NCBI GenBank assembly: GCA_963821885.1
Contig: CAWGFN010000005.1
Coordinates: 353,478 to 417,477, forward strand
Origin: Oleiagrimonas sp963821885
GTDB lineage: Bacteria > Pseudomonadota > Gammaproteobacteria > Xanthomonadales > Rhodanobacteraceae
DNA: 64,000 nt
Direction: 5' to 3'
The notes beneath the pieces were generated by a model. That model was given only the letters and a program-made list of their open reading frames with translations, made no database searches and was not told the origin of the DNA. The translations under genes and the position numbers were made by a program. Shown piece after piece: positions 63,971 to 64,000 of the stretch. Positions within the stretch are counted from its first letter, which is position 1; every line of letters begins with the position of its first letter.

Positions 63971-64000
63971 ATGAAACAGTTTGTTCCCTTCGATGACCTC
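63971..64000 (+). CDS. Start of an unidentified gene
   Basis: The last thirty bases read as MKQFVPFDDL, ten codons cut off by the window edge. GGAGG six bases upstream of the ATG supports a real start. Nothing can be said of its function; it is interesting mainly for the repeats before it. Confidence 0.55.
   Translation, partial: MKQFVPFDDL

Overview
The window looks like a chromosomal segment of a G+C-rich gammaproteobacterium of the order Xanthomonadales (Rhodanobacteraceae or Xanthomonadaceae type). The basis is the gene content and order: a coxB-coxA-coxC cluster followed by DUF2909, SURF1, ctaA and ctaB genes; a pyrophosphate-dependent phosphofructokinase beside a proton-pumping pyrophosphatase; a short adenylate kinase next to mpl; and a tolC-pcm pair. 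Almost every base is coding. I see no tRNA, rRNA, CRISPR array, insertion sequence or prophage.

Layout. 1-681 is the 5' part of putA (minus). 1281-8744 is an aa3-type cytochrome c oxidase and heme A assembly cluster. 8766-16658 is a two-component system followed by a heavy-metal RND efflux operon (adaptor, pump, DUF3240, outer-membrane factor). 16842-29253 is housekeeping and small-function genes: a TonB-like protein, an HI0933-type flavoprotein, an EF-hand protein, folE, rmuC, a ferredoxin reductase, an SH3 protein, DedA, dnaG, an ELM1-family protein, YceI, Yip1 and a zinc-finger protein. 29345-35118 is an LPS core and lipid A block (two glycosyltransferases, an O-antigen ligase, an LpxL-type acyltransferase, waaA). 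35128-44349 holds tolC, pcm, a TetR regulator, ppa, a prolyl-hydroxylase-like protein, a prolyl oligopeptidase, a DUF2207 protein and lemA. 44521-50812 holds hppA and pfp, then adk, mpl and a LON-domain protein.

The most interesting part is 51797-58635. Six minus-strand genes match the fapA-F order of the Pseudomonas functional-amyloid system: a small exported protein, a minor and a major repeat protein with Fap-type GN(I/V)GVN...NQQ.N repeats, a C39 peptidase, an exported accessory protein and a coiled-coil beta-barrel secretin-like porin. A near-perfect sigma-54 promoter (TGGCAC-N5-TTGC) lies directly before the first gene. A sigma-54 enhancer-binding activator gene lies at the far end, tail to tail with the porin gene. 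Three GTTACGC heptamers upstream of the promoter could be its binding sites. A strong hairpin after the major amyloid gene probably limits expression of the export genes.

Two genes carry single-base lesions: hppA (a one-base frameshift near 46110) and a voltage-gated-type potassium channel (an in-frame TAG at 61062-61064). Either may be a real mutation or a sequence error. The window ends with thiE, hemL, a rubredoxin, and the first ten codons of an unidentified gene preceded by three 21-bp-spaced repeats.
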